NCBI RefSeq assembly: GCF_004362975.1
Contig: NZ_SNXO01000002.1
Location: forward strand, 40,704 to 104,703
Length of the DNA stretch: 64,000 bases
Reading direction: 5' to 3'
Source: Aminicella lysinilytica
GTDB lineage: Bacteria; Bacillota; Clostridia; Peptostreptococcales; Anaerovoracaceae
Made by a program: the position numbers and the translations under genes
Part shown: piece by piece, positions 1-9,528 of the stretch
Position numbering within the stretch: the stretch's first letter is position 1
How the letters are laid out: each line of letters opens with the position of its first letter
Notes under the pieces: model-generated
Databases searched by the model: none
Told to the model about the DNA's origin: nothing
The model's input: only the letters and a program-made list of their open reading frames with translations

Positions 1-559
1 ACAGGGCGTCCAGGGCATATCTGATCTGATATCAGATTACGCTTTGATAAACGTGGACTTCGCAGATGTGAGATCGGTAATGACGGATCGCGGCGTAGCT
101 CATATGGGAGTTGGACGCGGTACCGGCGAGGACAGAGCCAAGGAAGCTGTTCAGGCTGCTATTGAAAGTCCTCTTCTTGAGACCAGAATCACTGGAGCCA
201 AGGCGATACTGCTTTATGTCTCCGGCGGATATGATCTGGGAATGCTGGAAGTACATGAGATCGCAAGCCTTGTTGAAGAGCAGGCCGATAAGGAAGCTAT
301 CCTGATATTCGGAGCAGCGGTTTCAGAGGAAATGAATAATGAAATAGAGATCACTGTAATTGCCACAGGCTTTGGAGAAGGATTAGACAAGGATCCTATT
401 GATTATGGGAACCTAGATGTTCTGAAATCCAAGAAGGTCGTAACACCGGATGGCCTTGAGGGCACAGAAGTGACTTTGGAAGAAATATTCAAGGAAACCA
501 GAGATGAGGACATGACGGATTCTAAATTCGACATTCCGACATTCCTGAACAACAAGTAA
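1..559 (+). CDS. ftsZ: Cell division protein FtsZ, C-terminal part (truncated by window edge)
   Basis: This is the C-terminal 185 or so residues of the tubulin-like GTPase that forms the cytokinetic Z ring. The reading frame is open from base 2. It starts in the GVQGISDLI segment, runs through MGVGRGTGEDRA and the FGAAV strand of the C-terminal tubulin-like domain, and ends after a short acidic linker with the conserved tail DIPTFLNNK, which in FtsZ binds membrane anchors such as FtsA and SepF. The N-terminal GTP-binding half lies outside the window. A terminator hairpin follows the stop codon, so this gene closes its own transcription unit. Confidence 0.97.
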   Translation, partial: QGVQGISDLISDYALINVDFADVRSVMTDRGVAHMGVGRGTGEDRAKEAVQAAIESPLLETRITGAKAILLYVSGGYDLGMLEVHEIASLVEEQADKEAILIFGAAVSEEMNNEIEITVIATGFGEGLDKDPIDYGNLDVLKSKKVVTPDGLEGTEVTLEEIFKETRDEDMTDSKFDIPTFLNNK

Positions 560-574
560 GCTAAGCAGTTAAAT

Positions 575-605
575 AAAAGCCGGTAAATACAGCCGGCTTT
601 TTAAT
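575..605 (+). terminator. Rho-independent terminator after ftsZ
   Basis: A GC-rich stem (AAAAGCCGG / CCGGCTTTT) with a short A-rich loop is followed by a T-rich run. It lies directly after the ftsZ stop and before the rRNA methyltransferase gene. Confidence 0.85.
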
Positions 606-611
606 AATATT

Positions 612-1382
612 ATGGGAAAGTATATTGAATCAAGAGACAACAGAATAATCAAGGAGTGCGTCAGACTGACTCGTAAGAAATATAGAGATAAGGAGGAAAG
701 GTATCTTATCGAAGGGGAAAACCTTATAGGCGAGGCCCTTAGCGAAGAAATAGATATCAGTGCTCTCCTCATACGAGACGGAACAACATTCAATGGATCG
801 GACCGGGTCGACACATACATTATCGAGCCGGGGCTTTTTGATTCTATAGCTCAGACTGAAACCAGCCAGGGTGTCCTGGCCGTAGTGGCTAAGAAGAAGT
901 TTACTGTAGCAACATTGGCAGAGGTAAATAAGCGGGGAATCAATTTCATCGTATTGGACAGACTACAGGATCCGGGGAACATCGGCACGATTATAAGAAC
1001 GGCCGAGGGAGCCGGATATGGAGCGGTCATTACGGTGAAAGGCACAGCAGATGTTTACTCGCCTAAGGTCGTCAGAGCAGCGGCCGGATCAGTCTTTAGG
1101 ATCCCTATCGTCTCCGTCGAGGATGGTAGGGAACTACGAGAGACAGTTGACAGACTAGGAAAGAGACTGGCTGTGACCTGTTTGAATAATGACAAGTTTT
1201 ACTATGATGAGGATATCAGGAAGGATATAGCGCTGGTCATCGGAAACGAGGGCGGTGGGTGCAGTCCGGATCTCATCAATGACGCTGATATCAGAGTGAT
1301 GATCCCAATGAAGGGAAAACTGGAATCACTTAATGCTTCAGTTGCGGCAGGAATACTTATGTATGAAGCCATGAGGCAATAA
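612..1382 (+). CDS. TrmH/SpoU-family RNA 2'-O-ribose methyltransferase
   Basis: This 256-residue protein belongs to the SPOUT (trefoil-knot) class of SAM-dependent rRNA or tRNA 2'-O-methyltransferases. An N-terminal substrate-binding domain (about residues 1-100, with the YLIEGENLI segment) precedes the catalytic domain. All three SpoU motifs are visible: DPGNIGTIIRTAEGAG, then ALVIGNEGGG, then IPMKGKLESLNASVA near the C terminus. The exact nucleotide target cannot be read from the sequence; 23S rRNA is most common for this size. In Bacillota this gene often lies directly upstream of pheST, as here, with 17 bases to pheS. Confidence 0.9.
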   Translation: MGKYIESRDNRIIKECVRLTRKKYRDKEERYLIEGENLIGEALSEEIDISALLIRDGTTFNGSDRVDTYIIEPGLFDSIAQTETSQGVLAVVAKKKFTVATLAEVNKRGINFIVLDRLQDPGNIGTIIRTAEGAGYGAVITVKGTADVYSPKVVRAAAGSVFRIPIVSVEDGRELRETVDRLGKRLAVTCLNNDKFYYDEDIRKDIALVIGNEGGGCSPDLINDADIRVMIPMKGKLESLNASVAAGILMYEAMRQ

Positions 1383-1399
1383 ATAGAAGAGGTAAAGAA

Positions 1400-2422
1400 A
1401 TGCAGGAAAAATTAGAAAAAGTTTTAGCAGAGGCAAAGGAACAGCTGAGCAAGGCCACATCTATCGCGGAGACAGAAGAAATTCGAGTGAGGGTTCTGGG
1501 CAAAAAGGGTAAGCTTACCGAGATACTCAGAGGTATGGGCAAGCTTTCGCCAGAAGAAAAGAAAGAACTCGGCATGTCCGCCAATAAGGTAAAGTCTGAA
1601 GTAGGCGACCTTTTGTCATCTAAGATGGATGCCTTGAAAGCTCAGGCTAAAGAGGCAAAGTTCAATAGAGAGAAAATAGATGTAACAGAACCGGGACGTC
1701 CGGTAATATACGGAGTAGAGCATCCTATAACTCAGACGATCAATGAAGTCGTGGATATATTCAAATCCATGGGTTATTCAGTGTATGAGAGCCCTGATGT
1801 AGATTCAGTGTATAATACCTTCGATGCGCTCAATTCACCGGAAGATCATCCGGCAAGAGACATGACAGACACATTCTATGTCAACGATAATACAGTTCTG
1901 AGGCCACACACATCTTCAGCAGAGGTAAGGGCAGAAAAAGAACTGGCTACTCCATATAAAATACTGATACCGGGAAGATGTTACAGATGTGATACTCCCG
2001 ATGCCACTCATTCTCACACCTTCCATCAGATTGAGATGATGGTCATAGGCGAGGGAATAACCATGGCAGATCTTAAGGGATCCCTTGATTTGATGGCCAA
2101 GAAACTATTCGGACCGAAAACGAGAACTAAGTTCAGACCTCATCACTTCCCATTTACGGAGCCAAGCGCTGAGATGGACGTATCCTGCTTCAAATGCGGC
2201 GGCACAGGTTGCCCTGTCTGCAAGGGAAGCGGATGGATAGAAATCCTTGGATGCGGCATGACACATCCACATGTTCATAAGGCCGGCGGCATAGACACTG
2301 AAAAGTACACCGGATTTGCCGTTGGAATGGGCGTAGAGAGAATAGCGATGCTGAAGTATGGAATTGATGATATCAGGCTTTTATACGAAAACGACATGAG
2401 ATTCATCAATCAGTTCAAATAG
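1400..2422 (+). CDS. pheS: Phenylalanine-tRNA ligase alpha subunit
   Basis: This 340-residue protein is the catalytic subunit of the heterotetrameric PheRS that charges tRNA-Phe. An N-terminal coiled-coil arm (about 1-90) is followed by the class II catalytic core, with HPARDMTDTFYV, the motif 2 region around LIPGRCYRCDTPDATHSHTFHQIE, and motif 3 at GFAVGMGVERIAMLKYG. A cysteine-rich insertion (CFKCGGTGCPVCKGSGW, about residues 259-275) is a variant seen in some PheS proteins and may bind zinc. pheT follows after 12 bases. No T-box leader is visible in the short upstream gap, so regulation must come from further upstream. Confidence 0.97.
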   Translation: MQEKLEKVLAEAKEQLSKATSIAETEEIRVRVLGKKGKLTEILRGMGKLSPEEKKELGMSANKVKSEVGDLLSSKMDALKAQAKEAKFNREKIDVTEPGRPVIYGVEHPITQTINEVVDIFKSMGYSVYESPDVDSVYNTFDALNSPEDHPARDMTDTFYVNDNTVLRPHTSSAEVRAEKELATPYKILIPGRCYRCDTPDATHSHTFHQIEMMVIGEGITMADLKGSLDLMAKKLFGPKTRTKFRPHHFPFTEPSAEMDVSCFKCGGTGCPVCKGSGWIEILGCGMTHPHVHKAGGIDTEKYTGFAVGMGVERIAMLKYGIDDIRLLYENDMRFINQFK

Positions 2423-2434
2423 GAGGTCTAATAG

Positions 2435-4879
2435 ATGCTAGTATCAGTTGAATGGTTGAAAGACTATGTAGATATAAATGTTCCTGTCCAGGAATTCTGC
2501 GACAGGATGATAATGTCAGGCTCTAATATTGAGACCTGCACCGAGATAGGCACCGGTATGTCCAATGTCAAACTCGGAAGAATAGATAAGATAGAAAAAC
2601 ACCCTGACGCAGACAAACTTGTAGTGTGCGCCATTAATGTGGGCGGAGATGAACCTCTGCAGATAGTAACAGGCGCTGACAATATTTATGTCGGGGCGTA
2701 TGTTCCCGTGGCAGTACACAACAGCCGTGTACCCGGGCCTCTCCATGGACAGCCTAAGGTTGAAGGTGGAGTTAAGATAACAAAGGGGAAACTGCGCGGC
2801 GTAGTAAGTGAAGGTATGCTTTGCGGTCCGCAGGAGCTGGGATTTGATGATAAAGTTGCGCCTTTTGTTTCAAAGGATGGCATATGGCTGATCCCCGGCA
2901 ACTGGGACGATCATTTAGGCGAGGACTTTGATAAGGTCTTGGAACTGGAAGACAATGTAGTCGACTTTGAAATCACCCCAAACAGGCCGGATTGCCTGGC
3001 TATGATAGGCATGGCAAGAGAGGCGGCGGCAACCTTTGGCGAAAAACTCAGGTACCCTGACACAGAGTGCCAGAAGACAGATGAAGAAGCGTCAGACTAT
3101 ATTTCTGTAGAAGTCAGATCCGAATTCTGCAAGAGATATACAGCCAGAATAATCAAAGATGTTAAAATAGAACAGTCACCGTGGTGGCTACAGAAGAGGC
3201 TTATGGCAGCAGGCATGAGGCCAATCAATAACATGGTAGATATTACCAACTTCGTTATGCTTGAATATGGTCAGCCACTGCATGCTTTCGATATCAACAG
3301 CATTGCCGGCCATCATATTATAGTGGATGTGGCCAAAGCCGGAGATACCTTCACATCACTTGATGAAGTGGAACGTAAACTTGATGATAAGATGCTTATG
3401 ATCAATGATGCAGAAAAGCCTGTAGCAATAGCAGGCGTCATGGGCGGACTCAATTCAGAAATACAGGATGACACGAATACAGTTGTTATCGAGTCGGCTA
3501 ATTTTCTTGGATCCAATGTAAGAGCCACTTCCAAGAGACTTGGTTTAAGAACAGAAGCTTCAGGAAGATATGAGAAGGGCATAGATCCTAACCTGTGCGA
3601 AGCGGCTGCTGACAGAGTCTGCAAACTTGTAGAGATGCTTGGCTGCGGCAAGGTACTAAATGGCTCCGTAGATGTATATCCGTCTCCGGAAAAGGCGCCT
3701 ACTGTAATGGCCAGAGTAAGCAGGATCAATAAGGTCCTTGGCACAGATATCCCAAGAGAACAGATGGAAGGATATTTCAGAAGCCTTGAGATGGAAGTCA
3801 CCGGCGAGGGCGATGAAATGTATGTCACACCGCCGACCATAAGGCAGGATCTTCCGGAGGAAGTCGACTATGTTGAGGAAGTAGCCAGAATGTACGGCTA
3901 TGACAATCTGCCGATGACTTTGCCGGAATGTGAGTCAAGGCCTGCATTCCCGAAAAACTGGAATATGAGAGAACTGGCAAGGCAGACCCTTTGTGGTATG
4001 GGTGCCAACGAAATACAGACCTTCTCATTCTCCAACGGAAAGATACTTGATATGAGTGGAATAGACGAAGACTCCTGGGAAAGGAACTTCGTGGAAATAA
4101 TCAATCCTATGGGCGAGGATACAGCTTCCCTGAGAACTATACTTACGCCGGGAATGCTGGAAGTTCTGGGAAGAAATTTCTCCAGAAACATAGAAAGTGT
4201 CAGAGCTTATGAGATAGGTAAGACATTTATGAAGAATCTGATCGACCCTAAGGGCCTGCCGGATGAATCCTATGACCTTACCATAGGCTGTTACGGAGAG
4301 AATGAAGATTTCTACTCTCTTAAGGGAATGGTATGCACACTTTTAGACAGACTTGGAATCAGAGAACTGAAATTTGTTGCTGAATCCGAATACGGAGTAT
4401 ATCATCCGGGCAGATGCGCCAGAGTGGTCACTTCAGACACAAACGGTCAGGAAGTCGAGCTGGGAATCATGGGCGAGGTACATCCGGATGTTGCTGAGAA
4501 TTTCGGCATCGATACCAGGGCATATTGCTGTGAACTGTTCTTCGACCTGATAGATGAATTATCAGATAGAGAAGTTCAGTATCACCAGCCGCCTAAATAT
4601 CCTTCAACATCGAGAGATATGGCTCTGATAGTTGACGAGGATCTTGAAATAGGTGAGATAGAAGCTCAGGTGAATGCTATGGGAATAGGTATTCTGAGAG
4701 ATATCAAACTCTTCGATGTCTATAGAGGCGAACAGGTAGAGCAGGGAAAGAAGAGCGTTGCCTTCAGCCTTACATATAGAGACGATGAAAAGACTCTTAC
4801 AGACGAAGAAACTGATGAAGCACATAATTCCGTAGTAGAAATGCTGAAGGAAAAATTTGGCGCCACACTGCGTGACTGA
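2435..4879 (+). CDS. pheT: Phenylalanine-tRNA ligase beta subunit
   Basis: This 814-residue protein is the tRNA-binding and editing subunit of PheRS. An OB-fold tRNA-binding domain lies near residues 40-150, followed by the B3/B4 editing domain, the B5 domain, the catalytic-like core and a C-terminal ferredoxin-fold anticodon-binding domain (YHQPPKYPSTSRDMAL onward). The length matches full-size bacterial PheT. It starts with ATG after a strong AGGAGG ribosome binding site and is translationally close to pheS. Confidence 0.97.
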   Translation: MLVSVEWLKDYVDINVPVQEFCDRMIMSGSNIETCTEIGTGMSNVKLGRIDKIEKHPDADKLVVCAINVGGDEPLQIVTGADNIYVGAYVPVAVHNSRVPGPLHGQPKVEGGVKITKGKLRGVVSEGMLCGPQELGFDDKVAPFVSKDGIWLIPGNWDDHLGEDFDKVLELEDNVVDFEITPNRPDCLAMIGMAREAAATFGEKLRYPDTECQKTDEEASDYISVEVRSEFCKRYTARIIKDVKIEQSPWWLQKRLMAAGMRPINNMVDITNFVMLEYGQPLHAFDINSIAGHHIIVDVAKAGDTFTSLDEVERKLDDKMLMINDAEKPVAIAGVMGGLNSEIQDDTNTVVIESANFLGSNVRATSKRLGLRTEASGRYEKGIDPNLCEAAADRVCKLVEMLGCGKVLNGSVDVYPSPEKAPTVMARVSRINKVLGTDIPREQMEGYFRSLEMEVTGEGDEMYVTPPTIRQDLPEEVDYVEEVARMYGYDNLPMTLPECESRPAFPKNWNMRELARQTLCGMGANEIQTFSFSNGKILDMSGIDEDSWERNFVEIINPMGEDTASLRTILTPGMLEVLGRNFSRNIESVRAYEIGKTFMKNLIDPKGLPDESYDLTIGCYGENEDFYSLKGMVCTLLDRLGIRELKFVAESEYGVYHPGRCARVVTSDTNGQEVELGIMGEVHPDVAENFGIDTRAYCCELFFDLIDELSDREVQYHQPPKYPSTSRDMALIVDEDLEIGEIEAQVNAMGIGILRDIKLFDVYRGEQVEQGKKSVAFSLTYRDDEKTLTDEETDEAHNSVVEMLKEKFGATLRD

Positions 4880-4910
4880 TGCTGCCGGAATGAAAGTTTG
4901 AGGTGAAATC

Positions 4911-5375
4911 ATGGGCGAGAAAGTTGAAGCAAAGATCTTCGGTCAGATATATACTATTACCGGGGATAAATCGAGAGAAGAAATCGAGAAAATAGGACAG
5001 TATGTAGATGAGAAAATGCATCTGATCGCTAAGGTATCAGAAAAAGGCGGTACCACTGGTGTCGCTGTGCTTACGGCTATTAATATTACTGAAGAATTTT
5101 TCGACCAGATGGATGAAATGGAACGTCTTAAGACGGCCAACGAACAACTGGAGAAAGACTCGGCCCATTACATCAAACTCTGGGAAGATTCCAAGAAAAA
5201 CTTCATGCAGTCCAAGGATAACATGGATAAACTTAAGGAACAGGGTAGGCAGGAGAACGCCAAGTTTAAAGAACTGGAAGATAAATGCAGTGAGTATGAA
5301 AACGCTATATTCGATCTTCAGATGGAAAATGTGCAATTAAAGAGCGAATTGGAGAAGAACAGAAACAACAGATAA
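4911..5375 (+). CDS. zapA: Cell division protein ZapA, with extended coiled coil
   Basis: This 154-residue protein promotes bundling of FtsZ filaments. The N-terminal 90 residues carry the ZapA fold (IFGQIYTITGDKSREEIEKI, then YVDEKMHLIAKV). The rest is a long charged coiled coil, which makes the protein longer than the roughly 85-residue Bacillus form but similar to clostridial homologues. It lies between pheT and mutS2, the usual clostridial position. ATG follows a GAGGTGAA ribosome binding site. Confidence 0.9.
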   Translation: MGEKVEAKIFGQIYTITGDKSREEIEKIGQYVDEKMHLIAKVSEKGGTTGVAVLTAINITEEFFDQMDEMERLKTANEQLEKDSAHYIKLWEDSKKNFMQSKDNMDKLKEQGRQENAKFKELEDKCSEYENAIFDLQMENVQLKSELEKNRNNR

Positions 5376-5391
5376 CGGGCAAGGAAACTTT

Positions 5392-7776
5392 ATGAACAAA
5401 AGGGCTATTGAAGTACTGGAATACAATAAAATAATCGAACTTTTGATGGAACAGGCCGGCTGTGAGATGTCAAGGCAGATCGCAGCTGACCTTAAGCCCG
5501 GAACTGATATAAGGGACATTACAGAAGAGCTGAGGTCAACTACAGAAGCGGTTGACCTTATTGTGCATAAGGGAGCGTTGCCTACAGAAGGACTTTATGA
5601 TATCAGATCAGCCGTAGGTCTGGCCCGAAAGGGCGGGTGTCTGACGCCCAAGCAATTGTTGCAGATACATTTCGATCTGGCAATAGCCGGACGGACGGTC
5701 AGCTACCTGAAAAACGATGTGCCTCCTATGCCGTTGCTTATGTCACTTGCGGAACTTATAGTTCCCCATCCGAGGCTGGAAGAAGAAATAGACCGATGCA
5801 TACTTTCAGAGGATGAGATTGCAGATAATGCATCATCGCAGCTGAGAAGCATCAGGCGAGGCATACTCAGACAGAATGAAACAATCAGGAACAGACTGAG
5901 TCAGATGGTAAACAGTTCCAATAACAGGACTTATCTGCAGGATGCCATAGTGACTATGAGAGACGGCAGATACGTGATCCCTGTTAAACAGGAGCATAGG
6001 GCACATTTCCCGGGCATAGTACATGACCAGTCCAAGGCGGGAGCCACGCTGTTTATCGAGCCGCAGGTCATTGTGAACATGAACAATGAACTCAGAGAAC
6101 TGGAGCTTGCAGAACAGGCAGAAATTGCCAAGATACTGCAGGACCTTTCCGATCAGGTCGGAGAGTGCTATCACGATCTGATAAATAATCAGGATATACT
6201 CATCAAACTGGATTTCGCTATGGCGAAAGGTAAACTGTCCCAGAAGATGAAAGGCGAGGCGCCGATCATCGATGAGGCTGGAGTCCTGATCATCAGAGAA
6301 GGCAGACATCCTTTGCTGAAGGTGAAGAAAGTCGTGCCCATAAACGTTGCCATAGGAAAAGAATACAGGACATTGGTAGTAACAGGGCCGAATACAGGAG
6401 GCAAGACCGTAACTCTGAAGACTATAGGACTTTTGTCTATGATGGCTCAGAGCGGCCTGCACATACCGGCCTCATCAGAAAGCAGGATACCCATATACAA
6501 GGATATCTTTGCTGACATAGGAGATGAACAGAGCATAGAGCAGAGCCTGTCGACATTTTCTTCACATATGAAAAATATAGTGGAAATAGTTGAGAAAGCT
6601 GACGAAGACTCACTGGTGCTATTAGACGAGCTGGGAGCCGGAACAGACCCTACCGAAGGAGCCGCCCTGGCTATATCAATACTGGAGAAACTTTTGTGCA
6701 AGCACGTCACCACCGTGGCAACGACCCATTACACCGAAATCAAAAAGTACGCTTTGTCCACCGACGGCGTGGAAAACGCTTCAATGGAATTCGATGTTGA
6801 GACCCTGAGCCCAACCTACAGATTGTCTATAGGGTTGCCGGGGAAATCCAACGCCTTCGAAATATCCAGAAAGCTTGGCCTTGAAGATGATATAATCGAC
6901 AGGGCAGGCCAGTTGATAGAGCGTGGGGATATAGAATTTGAAGATGTCATATCTGCCATTGACGAGGACAAAAAGAAGGCTGAGGCTGAGCGTATGGAGG
7001 CTGCAGCATTGAAGCTGGCCATGGAGAAACAGCAGGATGAACTGCAGAGGCAGGCTGAGGACTTTAAGAAACAAAAGGCGAAGCTTATGGCTGATGCCAG
7101 GGAAGAGGCCAGAGATATGCTCAGAGATGCCAGAGAAACGGCCGATCAGGTCCAGAAGGAACTGAAAGCCCTTTCGAAAATGGATAGTCTGGGAGCCAGA
7201 AACAAGGGATTCGACAGAAGCAGGCGCAGGCTGAAAGAAAGCGAAGGCAAGTATGCGGAGCGAATTATCAAGCAGGTAAATAATAATCCTGTCAGCGCTT
7301 CTGAACTGTCAGTCGGAGACCGTGTCAAGGTTCTGTCGCTGGATCAGAATGGAGAGATACTGACATTGCCAGATGATAAAGGAGACCTTACGGTGCAGGT
7401 GGGGATCATGAAGGCCAGTGTAAATCTGGATGATCTGGTCCTGATAAACGACGGTAAGGAAGCTGCCAAGGCCAAGCGCAAGGCGAAGACAAGTTATGGC
7501 AGTATGATGAAATACAAGACACAATCAGTTTCCGCTTCAGTAAACGTCAGAGGAGATAATCTGGACGACGCGAAAATGGATGTAGGAAAGTATCTGGATG
7601 ATGCGTATATAGCAGGACTTAAGGAGGTAACCGTAATCCACGGAAGGGGAGAAGGTATACTGAAAGAAGGACTGAGAAAATATTTTAAAACAAATAAGCA
7701 TGTTGCGTCATTTCGCGCTGGGAATTATAATGAAGGAGGCGATGGCGTGACCATCGTCAAGCTCAAGTCGGAATAG
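5392..7776 (+). CDS. mutS2: Endonuclease MutS2 / ribosome rescue factor
   Basis: This 794-residue MutS paralogue lacks the mismatch-recognition domain. It has the MutS core/lever region, an ABC-type ATPase with Walker A (TGPNTGGKT, about residue 332), Walker B (LVLLDELGAGTDPTEG) and the downstream TTHYTEIK switch, then a long coiled coil and a C-terminal Smr domain with the HGRGEG motif. Family members are known to suppress homologous recombination and, in Bacillus, to split collided ribosomes. The length and domain order are normal. It follows zapA by 16 bases and precedes argS by 9, so it lies in the same operon. Confidence 0.96.
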   Translation: MNKRAIEVLEYNKIIELLMEQAGCEMSRQIAADLKPGTDIRDITEELRSTTEAVDLIVHKGALPTEGLYDIRSAVGLARKGGCLTPKQLLQIHFDLAIAGRTVSYLKNDVPPMPLLMSLAELIVPHPRLEEEIDRCILSEDEIADNASSQLRSIRRGILRQNETIRNRLSQMVNSSNNRTYLQDAIVTMRDGRYVIPVKQEHRAHFPGIVHDQSKAGATLFIEPQVIVNMNNELRELELAEQAEIAKILQDLSDQVGECYHDLINNQDILIKLDFAMAKGKLSQKMKGEAPIIDEAGVLIIREGRHPLLKVKKVVPINVAIGKEYRTLVVTGPNTGGKTVTLKTIGLLSMMAQSGLHIPASSESRIPIYKDIFADIGDEQSIEQSLSTFSSHMKNIVEIVEKADEDSLVLLDELGAGTDPTEGAALAISILEKLLCKHVTTVATTHYTEIKKYALSTDGVENASMEFDVETLSPTYRLSIGLPGKSNAFEISRKLGLEDDIIDRAGQLIERGDIEFEDVISAIDEDKKKAEAERMEAAALKLAMEKQQDELQRQAEDFKKQKAKLMADAREEARDMLRDARETADQVQKELKALSKMDSLGARNKGFDRSRRRLKESEGKYAERIIKQVNNNPVSASELSVGDRVKVLSLDQNGEILTLPDDKGDLTVQVGIMKASVNLDDLVLINDGKEAAKAKRKAKTSYGSMMKYKTQSVSASVNVRGDNLDDAKMDVGKYLDDAYIAGLKEVTVIHGRGEGILKEGLRKYFKTNKHVASFRAGNYNEGGDGVTIVKLKSE

Positions 7777-7785
7777 GAGAAAAAG

Positions 7786-9504
7786 ATGAAAAATTATAAG
7801 GAAGAAATAGCGAAGGCAATTGCCGGAAATTTGCCGGATATGGAGCTTTCTGAAATTGAGGAAGCCATAGAAATACCACAGGACAGCACCATGGGAGATT
7901 ATGCGTTCCCATGCTTCAAGCTGGCTAAGATCATGCGTAAGGCACCGCCGCTTATAGCCAAGGGCATAGCGGAAGACATCGCAGGCAACCCTTTGTTCGA
8001 AAAGGTAGAACAGGTGAAAGCCTATGTGAATATGTTTATTTCCAAGGAAGAATATACTGAGAGCGTAATGGAAGAAGCCATTGATGAAGATAACTTCGGA
8101 AAGACGGATCTTGGACATGACAGGACTGTCATAGTAGAGTATTCATCGCCTAACATAGCCAAGCCATTCCATATTGGACATATCAGAAGTACAGTAATCG
8201 GTAATTCCCTTTACAAGATTTACGACGCCCTTGGATTCAAGGTAGTGAGACTTAATCATATAGGAGATTACGGTACACAGTTTGGTAAGATGATCTGCGC
8301 TTACAGACATTGGGGAAACAAGGAAGATGTGGTAAGAGAACCTATCACAACGCTTCTGGGATATTATACTAAGTTCCATGTAGAGGTGGAAAGCCATCCG
8401 GAGTTGGATGATGAAGCCAGAGAGGCATTCACTAAGCTGGAGCACGGCGAGAAGGAAGAGGTCGAACTCTGGAAGTGGTTCAGAGAAGAATCTTTGAAGG
8501 AATTCAAACGCGTGTATGACATGCTGGATATACAGTTCGATGATTTCGATGGGGAGAGTTTCTATTCAGATAAGATGCAGTGCTTCATCGATGAGCTTAA
8601 GGACAAGGGCATACTTAAGAAGTCAGAAGGCGCTCAGATCGTAGATCTTTCGGAATTCGATCTGCCGCCGGCATTGATAACCAAATCGGACGGTTCTACG
8701 CTTTACTGCACCCGTGACATAGCTACTGCAGTTTACAGGAAAGAACACTACGATTTCTACAAGAATATTTATGTTGTAGCATCTCAGCAGAACCTGTATT
8801 TCCAGCAGTGGATGAAGGTAGTACAGCTCCTGGGATATGATTGGGTCAAGGATTGCGTCCATGTCCCATTCGGACTTGTCAGTCTGGAAGAAGGCACCAT
8901 GTCCACAAGACACGGAAGAGTCGTATTCCTGGAAGATGTACTCAATAAGGCTGTGGAAAAGACCAAGGAAATAATCCAGGAGAAGAATCCTGGTGCTGAT
9001 CCTGAGACTATCGACGATGTGGCTAAGGAAGTCGGCATCGGAGCAGTGGTATTCCAGGAACTTTCAAATAATAAAATCAAGGATTATGTGTTCAAGTGGG
9101 ACAAGGTCCTGAACTTTGACGGTGAAACAGGTCCGTACGTTCAGTACACACACGCCCGTTGCGCAAGCGTTATACGTAAGGCTGGCAAGGATGTAGTGGC
9201 AAAGGCTGAGAAACTGGATATCGATTACAGTTATTTGAAGAGTGACAGCGCTTTCGAACTGATCAAGCTTCTCCATGCGTTCCCTGGCGTTGTAGTTGAA
9301 GCCGGAGAAAAATATGAGCCATCTATCGTGACTCGACACGTGATCGATATAGCTCAGGCATATAACCGCTTCTATCACGACGAGCACATTCTTACAGAAA
9401 ACGAAGACGAGAAAACAGCTAAAGTGGCTTTGACACTGGCAGCTAAGAACGGTATCAAGAACGGCCTGGCCCTCTTGGGGATCAAGTCACCTGACCGCAT
9501 GTAA
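7786..9504 (+). CDS. argS: Arginine-tRNA ligase
   Basis: This 572-residue class I aminoacyl-tRNA synthetase attaches arginine to tRNA-Arg. The N-terminal Add-1 domain is followed by the HIGH-type signature (SSPNIAKPFHIGHIRSTVIG, about 123-142), a Rossmann core, a MSTRHG segment in place of a canonical KMSKS as in many ArgRS, and a C-terminal DALR anticodon-binding domain that ends in the usual SPDRM. The start follows mutS2 by 9 bases with an AGGAGAAAAAG ribosome binding site. Confidence 0.97.
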   Translation: MKNYKEEIAKAIAGNLPDMELSEIEEAIEIPQDSTMGDYAFPCFKLAKIMRKAPPLIAKGIAEDIAGNPLFEKVEQVKAYVNMFISKEEYTESVMEEAIDEDNFGKTDLGHDRTVIVEYSSPNIAKPFHIGHIRSTVIGNSLYKIYDALGFKVVRLNHIGDYGTQFGKMICAYRHWGNKEDVVREPITTLLGYYTKFHVEVESHPELDDEAREAFTKLEHGEKEEVELWKWFREESLKEFKRVYDMLDIQFDDFDGESFYSDKMQCFIDELKDKGILKKSEGAQIVDLSEFDLPPALITKSDGSTLYCTRDIATAVYRKEHYDFYKNIYVVASQQNLYFQQWMKVVQLLGYDWVKDCVHVPFGLVSLEEGTMSTRHGRVVFLEDVLNKAVEKTKEIIQEKNPGADPETIDDVAKEVGIGAVVFQELSNNKIKDYVFKWDKVLNFDGETGPYVQYTHARCASVIRKAGKDVVAKAEKLDIDYSYLKSDSAFELIKLLHAFPGVVVEAGEKYEPSIVTRHVIDIAQAYNRFYHDEHILTENEDEKTAKVALTLAAKNGIKNGLALLGIKSPDRM

Positions 9505-9528
9505 TAAAGAGTATAGGAATCAGAGTTT

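Noticed and set aside
1383..1399. T-box or other leader regulating pheST
   Set aside because: Only 17 bases separate the methyltransferase stop from pheS, leaving no room for a leader.
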